A stretch of DNA of 64,000 nt from Parendozoicomonas callyspongiae (lineage in GTDB: Bacteria; Pseudomonadota; Gammaproteobacteria; Pseudomonadales; Endozoicomonadaceae): positions 58,795 to 122,794 of the forward strand of contig NZ_JAMFLX010000015.1 in NCBI RefSeq assembly GCF_023502345.1, in the 5' to 3' direction. This document shows, piece by piece, positions 18,178 through 28,654 of the stretch. The notes under the pieces are model-generated. The model did no database searches. It was given only the letters and a program-made list of their open reading frames with translations, and was not told the origin of the DNA. Each line of letters begins with the position of its first letter. The stretch's first letter is position 1. The position numbers and the translations under genes were made by a program.

Positions 18178-18316
18178 CGCTCCCCCCCCCAGATACATCG
18201 AGAGGGCTTGCATAAGTTTTTAATGAGCCAGCTAAGGGGAAAGCTGGATTCAAGATCACGATTAGATCTTGGCTGTTAGTTGCGCCAAAGCACTTTGAGG
18301 ACATCATCAAATGATC

Positions 18317-18340
18317 ACCACCTCCAAAGGAGGTGGTTTT
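18317..18340 (+). terminator. Terminator ACCACCTCC-AAA-GGAGGTGGT-TTT
   Basis: A nine-base perfect stem (18317-18325 with 18329-18337) with a three-base loop and a T tract follows the accessory gene at 17737. One arm contains CACCTCC, the other the Shine-Dalgarno-like GGAGGTG. Confidence 0.7.
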
Positions 18341-18432
18341 AGGATTGAGAATGATGGCGAGCCAGCTTTGTTGGCTTTAGGTAAGTTAAGTCTGTGAAAG
18401 TTGCTGGTACCGGTGAAAACATGAAAGGAGAG

Positions 18433-18840
18433 TTAGCCTTCCAGTCCTTTCCCTGCATGGCTCATCTGGATAAGTTCGATTTTGTAGCCATCGGGATCTT
18501 CAACGAAAGCTATATGGGTGGTACCGCCTTTTACCGGGCCTGGTTCACGTATGATCTTCGCATCAGTTCTGCGAATTTCTTCGCAAGTGGCATAGATATC
18601 TTCGGCACCAATCGCCAGATGACCAAAAGCGTTGCCGTGATCGTAGGATTCAGTGCCCCAGTTGTAGGTCAGCTCAATAACGGAATGATCCTTTTCATCT
18701 CCGTAACCAACAAATGCCAGTGTGTACTTGTATTCTTCATTCATAGATTTGCGCAGCAGCTTCATACCCAGTACTTCTGTATAGAAGGCAATGGATTTAT
18801 CAAGGTTGCCAACACGGATCATAGTGTGCAGAAGTTGCAT
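18433..18840 (-). CDS. gloA: Lactoylglutathione lyase (glyoxalase I)
   Basis: A 135-residue enzyme converting the methylglyoxal-glutathione hemithioacetal to S-lactoylglutathione. All four metal ligands sit at the E. coli positions: His5 (MQLLH), Glu56 ([10 protein letters not shown]), His74 (FGHLAIG) and Glu122 (YKIELIQ). The length (E. coli 135) points to the Ni-type single-domain enzyme. It is a single gene; a copy of the dispersed structured repeat lies upstream of its start. Confidence 0.96.
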   Translation of the reverse strand: MQLLHTMIRVGNLDKSIAFYTEVLGMKLLRKSMNEEYKYTLAFVGYGDEKDHSVIELTYNWGTESYDHGNAFGHLAIGAEDIYATCEEIRRTDAKIIREPGPVKGGTTHIAFVEDPDGYKIELIQMSHAGKGLEG

Positions 18841-18870
18841 GTCAGAATCTCTTCACGGTTTATGTTTTAC

Positions 18871-18938
18871 AAACAGCCATGAGCGGGAAATCCCTTTTTT
18901 GTCATCCCTGGGATGAAAAAGGGATTTTCATGGTAAAA
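18871..18938. repeat. 68-nt structured intergenic repeat, copy A
   Basis: The first 21 nt (AAACAGCCATGAGCGGGAAA and one more T) and the last 10 nt (CATGGTAAAA) are identical to the copy at 42383-42449. The inner part is a long hairpin of different sequence: AAATCCCTTTTTT and CATCCC pair with GGGATG and AAAAAGGGATTT. The CCATG near the 5' end pairs with CATGG near the 3' end. It looks like a REP/MITE-like element. Confidence 0.75.
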
Positions 18939-18961
18939 GGTTACTGACAGACATAGTTGGG

Positions 18962-19726
18962 CTACTTCTTTGTAGTTTCAATGGGTAAGGGAGTAATTTC
19001 TTTGCCCGCAATCTCGGCTTGCCTGAGAGAGACGACATAGTCCTTCTTTTTCTCTCTCTGCTTGAGTTGTACCAGCAGATCATCCCAGTCCTTGGCCAGC
19101 CAGATCCAAGTCTGGCGCTTGTTATTGTCGCGAACCATTTTTAGTCTTACAGTTGCAAACCGCCCGGCAGGAGTCTCCAGAATCTCTTCGCCTTCAATCT
19201 TGAACGTGTACTGGTCACGTTCATCTTCATTGATCACGTTATAAGTAAATTCTTTCTTGCCGTTGCTCAGGTCATACTGCAGCTGCTGCTGATAACTGAT
19301 GCGGTCGAGATCTTCAGGTTTGAGAGTGACTTTCCAGCGATCAGAATCCTCCCGGCTGTCAGCAATTTTCTTGCCCCAGTCAAAAGTTATCTCGGAAGTG
19401 TTTTTTCTTCCAAGGGCACCCTTTTCCCTGAGGTAGCTGAAGGGCTGGATTTCTCCATCTTTAAAACGAAAGTGTGACTCTTCAGAAAAACTGTAGAGCA
19501 GCATGTCAGCCTTGAAGGTAAGAATCCAGCTTCCATCCTTATTTTGTGTAAGGGTACGAACTGCCTTACCATCGACAGGTATGTTGCTCAGCGTCGCGCT
19601 GTAGGAGGCTTTGTAGGGCTGAAGTTTTTTGACTTCAGTCGCTTTGATTTCAGCAAATGACTGTTGGGTAAAAACAAATAACGCCAGACTGACTGGCGTT
19701 AGAAGGCGTTGGAAGAACGAAATCAT
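18962..19726 (-). CDS. DUF3108 family secreted protein
   Basis: A 254-residue protein with a signal peptide (core LALFVFTQQSFA, cleavage near residue 25) and a beta-rich mature part typical of DUF3108: LQPYKASYSATLSNIPVDGKA at the start and TPAGRFATVRLKMVR ... QTWIWLAKDWDDLLVQL at the end. The family's role is unclear; envelope location is inferred. It overlaps purN by four bases (ATGA), so it is in a purM-purN-DUF3108 operon, an order also seen in other gammaproteobacteria as far as I recall. Confidence 0.85.
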   Translation of the reverse strand: MISFFQRLLTPVSLALFVFTQQSFAEIKATEVKKLQPYKASYSATLSNIPVDGKAVRTLTQNKDGSWILTFKADMLLYSFSEESHFRFKDGEIQPFSYLREKGALGRKNTSEITFDWGKKIADSREDSDRWKVTLKPEDLDRISYQQQLQYDLSNGKKEFTYNVINEDERDQYTFKIEGEEILETPAGRFATVRLKMVRDNNKRQTWIWLAKDWDDLLVQLKQREKKKDYVVSLRQAEIAGKEITPLPIETTKK

Positions 19727-20406
19727 AATGGTGTTGAAATACTGGTATGTTGACTAATATGTTGAAAGCCACTTGGAGGCAGTGGCCGATCATCCAGTAT
19801 TGCCGTATCGCCATCCAGTTTCAGTCGACCAGCAGCAAACCAGCCAACGGCAACAGGATAGATGATATGTTCCTGCAACAGTACTCGTTTTTGTAAACTT
19901 TCTTGATTATCCGTAGCTTTTACCGGAACCCGCGCCTGAATGATGGGAGGACCTCCATCCAGTTCGCTGGAAACAAAGTGAACAGTTACTCCGTGAACAT
20001 TATCACCAGCCTCTAATGCACGCTTATGAGTATGAAGTCCTTTGTATTTTGGCAGCAGGGACGGGTGGATATTCATCATCCGGCCATGATAATGGTTGGT
20101 CATTTCCGGCGTCAGAATGCGCATAAAACCAGCCAGGATAACCAGTTCCGGCTGATGACTGTCTATCTCACTGATAAGCGCCTGATCAAATGCTTCTCTG
20201 GAATCGTACTCTGTATGATTCAGCACAATTGCAGGAATACCAGCTTCCTGTGCTCGTTCCAGTCCACGAACACCTTGCTGGTTACTAATAACCGCAGCAA
20301 TCCGGATATTGGTGTCATCCTGAGTGTCGATCAGTGCCTGGAGGTTGCTGCCACTTCCAGATATTAAAACGACAATGGGTATTGCAGGTTTGTTCACTGT
20401 TGTCAT
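19723..20406 (-). CDS. purN: Phosphoribosylglycinamide formyltransferase
   Basis: A 227-residue enzyme that transfers a formyl group from 10-formyl-THF to GAR, step 3 of purine synthesis. Motifs: [15 protein letters not shown] phosphate loop, the catalytic Asn and His in [15 protein letters not shown], and the catalytic Asp in [14 protein letters not shown]. Slightly longer than E. coli PurN (212). Its ATG overlaps the purM stop by four bases. Confidence 0.96.
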   Translation of the reverse strand: MTTVNKPAIPIVVLISGSGSNLQALIDTQDDTNIRIAAVISNQQGVRGLERAQEAGIPAIVLNHTEYDSREAFDQALISEIDSHQPELVILAGFMRILTPEMTNHYHGRMMNIHPSLLPKYKGLHTHKRALEAGDNVHGVTVHFVSSELDGGPPIIQARVPVKATDNQESLQKRVLLQEHIIYPVAVGWFAAGRLKLDGDTAILDDRPLPPSGFQHISQHTSISTPL

Positions 20407-21455
20407 GACAGCCCAGCCAGTTCCACCATATCCTGCTTTGGATCAGACAAGGTATCAATATGACCAATCTCCCAGGTTGTTTCTCCAGCTTCACTTAACA
20501 GCTGAATGGCATCTTGTTTTCTCTCATGAGGAACAGCAATGATCATGCCCACGCCGCAGTTAAATGTGCGGTACATTTCCTGTGGTTTCACATTGCCATT
20601 TTCCTGCAGCCAATGGAAAAGTGCAGGAATCTGCCAACTCTTGGTATCAATAACCGCACGAGTACCTTGCGGAAGAACGCGGGGGATGTTTTCCTGAAGC
20701 CCACCACCAGTAATGTGGCTGATGGCATGTACCAATCCTTCTTTTATCAGATTAAGGACGGGTTTGACGTAAATACGGGTTGGTTCAAGCAGAAGGTCTG
20801 ATAGTTTCTGATTGTTGACCATTGAATCCAGTGCTGTGTTATTAACCTCAAGAATCTTGCGGATAAGTGAATAACCATTGGAGTGGGCGCCACTGGATGC
20901 CAGTCCAATCAGAGCATCACCAGCCTGAACTTTTCTGCCATCAATAATCTGTGATTTTTCCACAACTCCAACACAGAACCCGGCCAGATCGTAATCTTCA
21001 TCCTGATACATTCCGGGCATTTCGGCTGTTTCACCGCCAACAAGTGAACAGCCAGAAAGTTCACAGCCTCTGCCAATGCCATCAACAACACTGGCGGCAA
21101 TATCAACATTCAAATGGCCGGTTGCATAATAATCCAGGAAGAACAGAGGCTCTGCGCCACAGACAATCAAGTCGTTAACGCACATGGCTACGAGATCAAT
21201 GCCGATGGAATCATGGCGGTTGATATCCATAGCCAGTTTCAGCTTGGTGCCTACGCCGTCGGTTCCAGAGACCAGAACAGGTTCTTTGTAACCAGCGGGA
21301 ATCTGGCAAAGTGCGCCAAATCCCCCGAGCCCGGCCATCACTTCGGGGCGGCGGGTACGGCGGGCGATATGTTTGATTCTGTCAACGAGAGCATTGCCGG
21401 CATCTATATCAACACCGGCATCACGATAACTGAGCGATTGTTTTTTATTGGTCAT
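20403..21455 (-). CDS. purM: Phosphoribosylformylglycinamidine cyclo-ligase (AIR synthetase)
   Basis: A 350-residue ATP-dependent enzyme closing the imidazole ring (step 5 of purine synthesis; E. coli 345). Landmarks: [16 protein letters not shown] at the N-terminus, [26 protein letters not shown] and [20 protein letters not shown] 21455 fits the family; the frame runs on to a TTG at 21503, which I consider too early. It is the first gene of purM-purN-DUF3108. I saw no clear PurR box in the 210-bp divergent region. Confidence 0.95.
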   Translation of the reverse strand: MTNKKQSLSYRDAGVDIDAGNALVDRIKHIARRTRRPEVMAGLGGFGALCQIPAGYKEPVLVSGTDGVGTKLKLAMDINRHDSIGIDLVAMCVNDLIVCGAEPLFFLDYYATGHLNVDIAASVVDGIGRGCELSGCSLVGGETAEMPGMYQDEDYDLAGFCVGVVEKSQIIDGRKVQAGDALIGLASSGAHSNGYSLIRKILEVNNTALDSMVNNQKLSDLLLEPTRIYVKPVLNLIKEGLVHAISHITGGGLQENIPRVLPQGTRAVIDTKSWQIPALFHWLQENGNVKPQEMYRTFNCGVGMIIAVPHERKQDAIQLLSEAGETTWEIGHIDTLSDPKQDMVELAGLS

Positions 21456-21666
21456 GCCTGAAGTCTGTTTGCCGCTTTGCTTATTACCAAGTCTTGTTAC
21501 CAAAGATTACAGGACGAGGCTCAGGGAACTGAATTGTACCAGTCACACGGAATTTCGGCTATCCGAAACAAACTGACGGGCATATCATTGCTTCAGGCTA
21601 TGGCACAATATGGTGATTTTGACATAGTGTTACTGGTTTGATGGTTTCCGGGATATTCAGGAAAGA

Positions 21667-22785
21667 GTGGCTAATCAATTCATGAAGATGTATTTCAGCG
21701 GAAAAATGCTTGGCAGACTGCGTTGCGTGCTGATGATGGTGCTGGTAATTGTATTACCAGTACAGGCCAGTGACAGCCTTTATGAGACCCAGATTCCTGT
21801 AAAAAGTCAGGGGGGAGCGGCACGCCAGGCTGGTTTTCAGAGAGGTTTGGAAGTTGTTCTTCAACGCCTGACAGGGCAGTCTGACCTGAGACGTCTGCCA
21901 TCGGTAGCGGAAGCTGGCAGGCAGGCAAATAAACTGGTCAGCCGGTTTGATTATCGTGATATTCCGGAGCAGCAGCTGATCGATGACAATAAGTACCTGC
22001 TCAGGGTTCGATTCAGTCAGAGTGCTGTTAACCAGCTTCTTCGTGAAAATCACCTTCCAATCTGGGGAGAAACCCGACCTTCTGTTCTTGTCTGGCTGGC
22101 GCAGGAAAACACTGGGCGCAGGGAGTTTGTCAGCCCTGAGGCTCCATCGTTTCTTCGCAGTGATATGAATCGTGAAGCCCAGGAATGGGGGCTGCCACTG
22201 GTTTACCCGCTGTTTGATTTTGAAGATTCTCTGGCTCTCAGTATTTCTGATATGTGGGGGCTGTTTGCTGATCCTATCCTGAATGCTTCCCGTCGTTACG
22301 GGGTGAATGCAGTGATGGCTGTTCGTATCTGGCCTGCCGGAGATCAGCTGATTAATGGCCGGGCTTTATTTATATTCCGTGGTCAGGTTATGAGCTTTGA
22401 TTTCCAGGGAGTTCAGCCTAATGAGCTTTCATCACAACTGGTAGCGCAGGCTGCGGGCCAAATGGCTGCATTTTACGCAGTTGCTCCCGAGGGTGCTGAT
22501 GGGCGTCCTATTCGGATTCAGGTTGATGATATTGCCAATGTGTCAGATTATGCTGACTTGATCCGTTACCTGGAGAGCCTGACGGCAGTGCGCAGTGTTA
22601 TGCCAGTAAAGGTAAAAGGCAGCCGGATAATGCTCGATGTTGTTATTGATGGCTCCATGGATCAGCTGGATGCTGCCATCAGCCTGGGCCGTAAGCTGGC
22701 TGTTTCAAGCTCTTACTCAACTCCAAAGGGTATGGATCCGTCACAGATTAAAGGGACGTCTGACCTGCAGTACCGCTGGCGCTGA
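21667..22785 (+). CDS. DUF2066 family exported protein
   Basis: Up to 372 residues; the start is GTG 21667, ATG 21682 or ATG 21706, all leaving the hydrophobic segment CVLMMVLVIVLPVQASD, a signal peptide. The mature start SLYETQIPVKSQGGAARQAGFQRGLEVVLQRLTG is the DUF2066 signature. The function is unknown; the protein is probably periplasmic. It is divergent from purM and precedes an AI-2E/PerM gene and hda, a gene order familiar from pseudomonads and relatives. Confidence 0.85.
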   Translation: MANQFMKMYFSGKMLGRLRCVLMMVLVIVLPVQASDSLYETQIPVKSQGGAARQAGFQRGLEVVLQRLTGQSDLRRLPSVAEAGRQANKLVSRFDYRDIPEQQLIDDNKYLLRVRFSQSAVNQLLRENHLPIWGETRPSVLVWLAQENTGRREFVSPEAPSFLRSDMNREAQEWGLPLVYPLFDFEDSLALSISDMWGLFADPILNASRRYGVNAVMAVRIWPAGDQLINGRALFIFRGQVMSFDFQGVQPNELSSQLVAQAAGQMAAFYAVAPEGADGRPIRIQVDDIANVSDYADLIRYLESLTAVRSVMPVKVKGSRIMLDVVIDGSMDQLDAAISLGRKLAVSSSYSTPKGMDPSQIKGTSDLQYRWR

Positions 22786-22825
22786 TGAAAAGTATAAGAT
22801 GATGGATTATCAGGAGACAGAAAAA

Positions 22826-23890
22826 ATGACAGTGGCGCAGCGAGGCTTTTTACTGGGGGTTCTGGTTGTACTGGGCTTTTTAATTTACCTGCTCGGACCT
22901 GTTTTAACTCCTTTTCTTGTCAGTATGGTTCTGGCTTATCTTGGTGATCCGATTGTTGACTGGCTGGAACGCCGGGGGCTGGGTCGAACCTTGTCTGTCT
23001 GCATTGTTTTCCTGCTGGTCAGTCTGATCTTTATTGTGGCTTTGCTGGTAGTTATTCCAGGACTGGTCAAGCAGGTGCGTATTGCCATAGAACTGTTACC
23101 AACGCTAGGTCACTGGATGCAGGCAACTCTGGTACCAAAGCTTTCTGAATATGCGGATCTGCCTCCTGATCTCTTTAACCTCAAAGACCTCAGCACCCGA
23201 TTGAGTGGCCACTGGAATGAGGGTGGCGGTGTGCTTAAGCAGGTCAGTCATGCAGTCAGTGGATCAACCATGGCCATGGCTGGCTTTCTTGCCAATGCCT
23301 TTCTGGTTCCTGTTGTGACGTTTTATCTGCTTCGGGACTGGGACCATATGGTTCACAATATTGGTTTAATGATCCCTCGCAACCTCGCTCCAACAGTGAT
23401 TGGACTTGCCAAGCAGTGTGATGAAGTGCTTGGAGCATTTCTGAAAGGACAACTGATGGTTATGCTTCTGCTCGGGCTGACCTATGGAGTGGGGCTGTGG
23501 ATGGTTGGTTTACAGTTTGCCCTCCTTGTTGGTCTGGTAGCAGGCCTTGCCAGTATCGTTCCTTATATGGGCTTTATTGTTGGAATCGGCATCGCCATGG
23601 TTATGGCTGTTTTCCAGTTTGACTCTTTCTGGCAGATTGCCTCTGTCGTGGGAGTTTTTGTCGTTGGGCAGGCTCTTGAGGGAATGGTCTTTACGCCGCT
23701 TCTGGTTGGGGATCGTATCGGTCTGCATCCGGTTGCTGTTATTTTCGCCATTATGGCAGGGGGACAGCTGTTTGGTTTTGCCGGAATTCTTCTGGCACTG
23801 CCTGTAGCAGCTGTCATTATGGTGTTGCTTGTGCATTTGTATGGCAACTATAAGGGCAGTCACCTGTATCATGCGAGTGATAAGTCGTGA
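22826..23890 (+). CDS. AI-2E family (PerM-like) membrane transporter
   Basis: A 354-residue inner-membrane protein with about eight hydrophobic segments, an N-terminal pair (FLLGVLVVLGFLIYLLGPVL) and the C-terminal family block LVAGLASIVPYMGFIVGIG...VFVVGQALEGMVFTPLLVGDRIGLHPVAVIFAI. ATG 22826 is chosen because AGGAG lies 9 bp upstream; longer in-frame starts overlap the preceding gene. The length equals E. coli PerM (353). The transported substrate is not established for most of the family. Confidence 0.88.
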   Translation: MTVAQRGFLLGVLVVLGFLIYLLGPVLTPFLVSMVLAYLGDPIVDWLERRGLGRTLSVCIVFLLVSLIFIVALLVVIPGLVKQVRIAIELLPTLGHWMQATLVPKLSEYADLPPDLFNLKDLSTRLSGHWNEGGGVLKQVSHAVSGSTMAMAGFLANAFLVPVVTFYLLRDWDHMVHNIGLMIPRNLAPTVIGLAKQCDEVLGAFLKGQLMVMLLLGLTYGVGLWMVGLQFALLVGLVAGLASIVPYMGFIVGIGIAMVMAVFQFDSFWQIASVVGVFVVGQALEGMVFTPLLVGDRIGLHPVAVIFAIMAGGQLFGFAGILLALPVAAVIMVLLVHLYGNYKGSHLYHASDKS

Positions 23891-23932
23891 TATGGTTGTA
23901 ACCTGCTTCAATCGTGGATTCATAGCGGATAC

Positions 23933-24640
23933 ATGAGTCAGCCGTTGCAATTACCGCTAAGTGTGCAGTTGAGGGATGACGCGACTTTCGCCAATTACTA
24001 TCCCGGTCCAAACGAGCCTCTGGTAAAGATGCTGGACCCGGATCGGTGTGCCGACGGAATTGCCCCCGAATCCTTCCTCTATTTATATGGAGCATCCGGT
24101 GTTGGATGTAGCCACCTCCTGCAGGCCGCCTGTCATCAGGTCGATCGCCTGGGTTATCGCTCTGCCTATCTTCCCATGGATGAAATGGTGGATTATCCCC
24201 CGAGGGTGATAGAAGGCTTTGATGCCATGGAACTGGTATGCCTGGACAATATCGAGGCTATAGGTGGCAATGCTGCCTGGGAAGAGGCAATCTTTAACCT
24301 CTTCAATGAGCTGAGAGAAAGAGGCAAGCGCCTGTTTGTCGCTTCCAGCTGCCCGCCTCGTCAGCTTCCTCTGGAGTTGCCTGATCTGGTATCACGACTC
24401 TCATGGGGGGTAGTGTTTCAGGTTATGCCTCTGTCTGATCATGACAAGGTTATGGCTTTGCGCCTGAGGGCTCATCTCAGAGGTCTGGAACTATCCGAGG
24501 AGGTTGCCAAATTTATCCTGAATCGCAGCCCACGGACTATGCAGGATCTGTTCGGGGTTCTGGCCCGTCTGGATGGTGCTAGCCTGAGAGCCAAGAGAAA
24601 GCTCAGTATTCCCTTTGTGAAAGAGGTCATGGGCTGGTAG
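23933..24640 (+). CDS. hda: DnaA regulatory inactivator Hda
   Basis: A 235-residue AAA+ protein homologous to the DnaA ATPase domain; with the clamp it stimulates DnaA-ATP hydrolysis and limits re-initiation. The N-terminal QLPLSVQL is the beta-clamp-binding motif. The P-loop region YGASGVGCSHLLQA lacks the Walker lysine, as is usual in Hda, and the arginine-rich sensor segment LSWGVVFQVMPL follows. It sits 42 bp after the PerM-like gene, as in many gammaproteobacteria. Confidence 0.95.
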   Translation: MSQPLQLPLSVQLRDDATFANYYPGPNEPLVKMLDPDRCADGIAPESFLYLYGASGVGCSHLLQAACHQVDRLGYRSAYLPMDEMVDYPPRVIEGFDAMELVCLDNIEAIGGNAAWEEAIFNLFNELRERGKRLFVASSCPPRQLPLELPDLVSRLSWGVVFQVMPLSDHDKVMALRLRAHLRGLELSEEVAKFILNRSPRTMQDLFGVLARLDGASLRAKRKLSIPFVKEVMGW

Positions 24641-25021
24641 CCTCAGGTTTCTCTTTTTTTTGGCCCTTCTGTGGCTTTTTTTCGTCAGAATACTGCCTGA
24701 TCAGAAAATCATAAGCATTAGCACTGGTTTTCTGGTCATGTACAGCTCCTTTTTCATTATCTCTCCTCCTGTTTATCCCAGAACCTTCTATGGTGATGGT
24801 TAAGGAATATCTCTGGCTGGACAGGTGGATTGTCGTGCAGTAGTAGCCAGACCTTATCTGCACTCCACTCAACCTCCCTGGATACCCTTCCTTGAACCTG
24901 ACAAAGGTCTGAGAGACTTATGTCGAACAGACGCTTCGGAACTTTCTCCGTATTGTTGGGATCACGGACAAAGATATGTCCGGCTAGAGCACACAGAGTT
25001 AAATGTACAAGGAGGTACACC
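24641..25021. other. Intergenic region with a small palindrome
   Basis: No credible gene in these 380 bases: the open frames on both strands lack ribosome sites, conserved motifs and consistent codon use. Just before the next gene there is a palindrome CGGACA-N6-TGTCCG (24965-24982), which might be an operator, and AAGGAGG at 25009-25015 serves the next start. Confidence 0.4.
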
Positions 25022-27205
25022 ATGTCTGGAGGCGTTCAAGGACCCCAAGGACCAACAGATGTTGGCATGCTGCGCAAAGTGTATGAAGGCGTAAAAAGCG
25101 TAGTAACTGGTAAAGCGTTTACAAGAAGTGTTTCTCAGGAAGAAAGCGGGGAACAGCATTTCGGCGTGAGTGATGATGTTCTGAGACAGTTCGAAGTTAC
25201 ACAGAAGCGGACTGATCAACTTTGGAGAAATACCCCAGAGCACCAGGAAGCTGCGGGCAAAATGGTCAACATACAAAAGTTTGGTAGTGTTGTTGACGAG
25301 ATTAATTCTGGTGGAGTTGAGCTGAAAAGATCTGGTGCCTCTTTGGAGGAACTCGATAAGGGCTCCAGTGACAAAGCTTACAGCTCTGCTTTGATGGCTG
25401 AGTTTGTATATAACGATCCTCGTTTTGAAGCAGTTGAAAAAGAAGTGAACATGCTGGAAGACGTTTGTCGCTATGTTGAAGCCACCAACAAAGACATCAA
25501 AAAACTCAGAGACGAGATGGAGCGATTAAAAGCACAGGGACAATCTGGTTCTGCCCGTCGTGCTGAGTTAGCTGCCAGATATTCTGAGCTTCTGGAGGAG
25601 ATGGAAGAATTACCTCAGGTTCAGAAGCTCGAAGAGAATCGTGCTGAGCTTGGAATGAAGATGAGAACAGTCATTGTTGATCTTCTTCAGGAAGCTGTTA
25701 ACAATGAAACTGCGGTTATGCGTGCGCAGAATGATGTAATTGGTAAGCAGCAAGATGCGATTAGGGCTTTAGGTCATCAGATTGATCTTGATCACGATGG
25801 ACAAGGCTTTGAAGGATCAGTAAAAGATCTGAAGGTTATCCACCGCCAGATGATGAAAAAGCATAAGGTCATGACGGCTCAGGCCAAGAATGCCAGCTCA
25901 CCCAAGCATGTTGAGCTGTTGTTGAAGATGCTTAACGAAGCTCGTTCAGAGTTTGTGACCTCTTCTCAGCCACATGACCATGCTGTTGATTCATTCAAAG
26001 ACAACTTGCAGTCACAATTGCAGGCTGCTGTTGCCAAGCGTAATACTCCAGAAGCACAGGAGCGAATCCAAAAGCAGCTGGATGCTTTAGAAGGGCGTAC
26101 AAACTGGTCTGTGAATGCTGAACGTCTTGGATATCTTGAGCGCGAGCTGGGTGAGCTGTCAGTGAAGTTCAGTACTATGAGAGAAACTATGAGAAGCTCT
26201 TTCAAGGACTTTGTTAAGCATGTCAAAGGTAGAAAGCTTATTGCTGCTAAAACTGCTTTGATGCTCGGTCTTGCCAGTTGGTTTAGTCAGCGTGTTCTTA
26301 AGAAGCGCGTTGTGCAGTGCACAGATAAAGTTGTTTCGGTGCGCAAAAATCTGCAGATGAGCAGTGGTATGGTCACCATTGGTGAAGATGGAACTGTATC
26401 TGTTCCTGAAGAGCTTCGTCCACTGTACAAGACGGGTCTCAGACCTAGACCTGTCTTTACCAGGGAAGGTCTTGATAAGGATGCAGGAATGTCTGTCTTT
26501 TCATGGGATCTTGCAGATCAGAGCCTCCAGCAAGTTCGCAAGAAGCGTGAGATGCATACTGAGCTGCTGAAGAATGACAAAGTCATTGATGCTGGCTTTA
26601 GAGAAGTTTGTGATGATATGGCCAAGCTTGTTGAAGAAGCGAAAGCTATTGTTGTGCAGACTCCAAGAGTTGTTGCAGCTAAGGAAATGGCTGAAGAAAT
26701 TGGCGCTGATGAGCTGCTTGAAGAGCTTAATGGAACGCTTGCCGAGTACAAGAAAGTATCTGATGAGAAGCGGATGCAGGAGTATCGGGAAGAGCGAAAT
26801 GAGCGTGCACTTCAAAGAGGTTCTGCTCAGTTGAAAGAAGCTCTTGAAAAGCAGACCTCAGAGCTTAACAAAGGCAGGAAGTCACGAGCTCAAAGGGTGG
26901 CTGAACTGGCTGAGCAAAGAAAAGCACAAGATCAGGCTCTTGGTGGAACGACAGAACCAGTTTCTGAGGAGAAGTTGGGATATGATGATAATTTCTCTTC
27001 CACGGAAACTATGTCAAACCCACTGCCAGAAACTGATTCATTCTCCACAGCGGGGTTTGAGTCAAATCCACAAAGCCTGGCTGACGATGACTTCGAAAGG
27101 GTAATGAATAGGAAATATAATCCGTTCTCATTAGAGGAGGATGATTCAAACCCTCAAAGCCTCGCTGATAGTGACTTTGATAAAGTAATGAACAAGAAAG
27201 ATTAA
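25022..27205 (+). CDS. Large coiled-coil protein of unknown function
   Basis: A 727-residue protein from ATG 25022, which has a perfect AAGGAGG 7 bp upstream (the frame is open to 24920). It is dominated by charged heptad-like stretches, e.g. KKLRDEMERLKAQGQ and ARYSELLEEMEELPQVQKLEE, so long coiled coils are likely. One modestly hydrophobic patch, IAAKTALMLGLASWF near residue 410, might touch a membrane. The C-terminus carries a duplicated module SNPQSLADxDFxxVMNxK. No signal peptide and no enzyme motif. Its isolation between housekeeping genes and its unusual architecture suggest an accessory, perhaps host-interaction, protein; that is inference. Confidence 0.7.
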   Translation: MSGGVQGPQGPTDVGMLRKVYEGVKSVVTGKAFTRSVSQEESGEQHFGVSDDVLRQFEVTQKRTDQLWRNTPEHQEAAGKMVNIQKFGSVVDEINSGGVELKRSGASLEELDKGSSDKAYSSALMAEFVYNDPRFEAVEKEVNMLEDVCRYVEATNKDIKKLRDEMERLKAQGQSGSARRAELAARYSELLEEMEELPQVQKLEENRAELGMKMRTVIVDLLQEAVNNETAVMRAQNDVIGKQQDAIRALGHQIDLDHDGQGFEGSVKDLKVIHRQMMKKHKVMTAQAKNASSPKHVELLLKMLNEARSEFVTSSQPHDHAVDSFKDNLQSQLQAAVAKRNTPEAQERIQKQLDALEGRTNWSVNAERLGYLERELGELSVKFSTMRETMRSSFKDFVKHVKGRKLIAAKTALMLGLASWFSQRVLKKRVVQCTDKVVSVRKNLQMSSGMVTIGEDGTVSVPEELRPLYKTGLRPRPVFTREGLDKDAGMSVFSWDLADQSLQQVRKKREMHTELLKNDKVIDAGFREVCDDMAKLVEEAKAIVVQTPRVVAAKEMAEEIGADELLEELNGTLAEYKKVSDEKRMQEYREERNERALQRGSAQLKEALEKQTSELNKGRKSRAQRVAELAEQRKAQDQALGGTTEPVSEEKLGYDDNFSSTETMSNPLPETDSFSTAGFESNPQSLADDDFERVMNRKYNPFSLEEDDSNPQSLADSDFDKVMNKKD

Positions 27206-27230
27206 GAGTAATTCTTCATACTTGTCATGA

Positions 27231-27259
27231 AAAGCAGCACCGTTGAGGTGCTGCTTTTT
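27231..27259. terminator. Bidirectional terminator
   Basis: AAAGCAGCACC (27231-27241) and GGTGCTGCTTT (27247-27257) form an 11-bp stem with A and T runs outside. It serves both the coiled-coil gene (+) and the convergent DUF2069 gene (-). Confidence 0.85.
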
Positions 27260-27627
27260 TATGTGCGCTGATAAAACCAACGCACATAAAAAATCGAACT
27301 GGAAAACAGCCCAATGCTCAATCCAGCCTGCAGCCAGCCCATCCATTCAGATTTTGTCATGCCATCAACAACACCGCTGGTAAAGTAAAACAAAACTACA
27401 AACCCCAGCCAGGCAAACCCTCGTGCATAGGCCTTGATGATGGCCGGAAGAAAGATCAGCAGAGGCAGAACCCGCAAGAACCAGATCAGTAAGGGCGAAT
27501 CAACGCTGGGCGGATCAATCACCCAGTGTTCGAGGGTTATGCTCAGGATCAGAATCAAATACAGGAGAGCGGAAACACTCCAGCTGATACGGACTTTTTG
27601 GTCCATCCCTGAAATGGTTTTTATCAT
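27259..27627 (-). CDS. DUF2069 family inner-membrane protein
   Basis: A 122-residue protein with four hydrophobic segments (SALLYLILILSITLEHWV, LLIWFLRVLPLLIFLPAIIKA, LGFVVLFYFTSGVVDGMT, LQAGLSIGLFSSSIFYVRW). Family members commonly follow wrbA, as here, 7 bp after its stop. The function is unknown. The stop is shared with the bidirectional terminator region. Confidence 0.85.
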   Translation of the reverse strand: MIKTISGMDQKVRISWSVSALLYLILILSITLEHWVIDPPSVDSPLLIWFLRVLPLLIFLPAIIKAYARGFAWLGFVVLFYFTSGVVDGMTKSEWMGWLQAGLSIGLFSSSIFYVRWFYQRT

Positions 27628-27633
27628 TTATGG

Positions 27634-28595
<962 letters not shown>

Positions 28596-28654
28596 TTAGT
28601 TATGTGTCTGTGATGTGTATTCTATCTGGATTGGTGAATAAGGGTATACCGATA

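Noticed and set aside
21456..21666. PurR box in the purM divergent region
   Set aside because: No sequence close to the ACGCAAACGTTTGCGT consensus was seen.
24627..25023. Small minus-strand frames between hda and the coiled-coil gene
   Set aside because: No ribosome site, one overlaps the hda end, no recognisable motif. Kept as intergenic.
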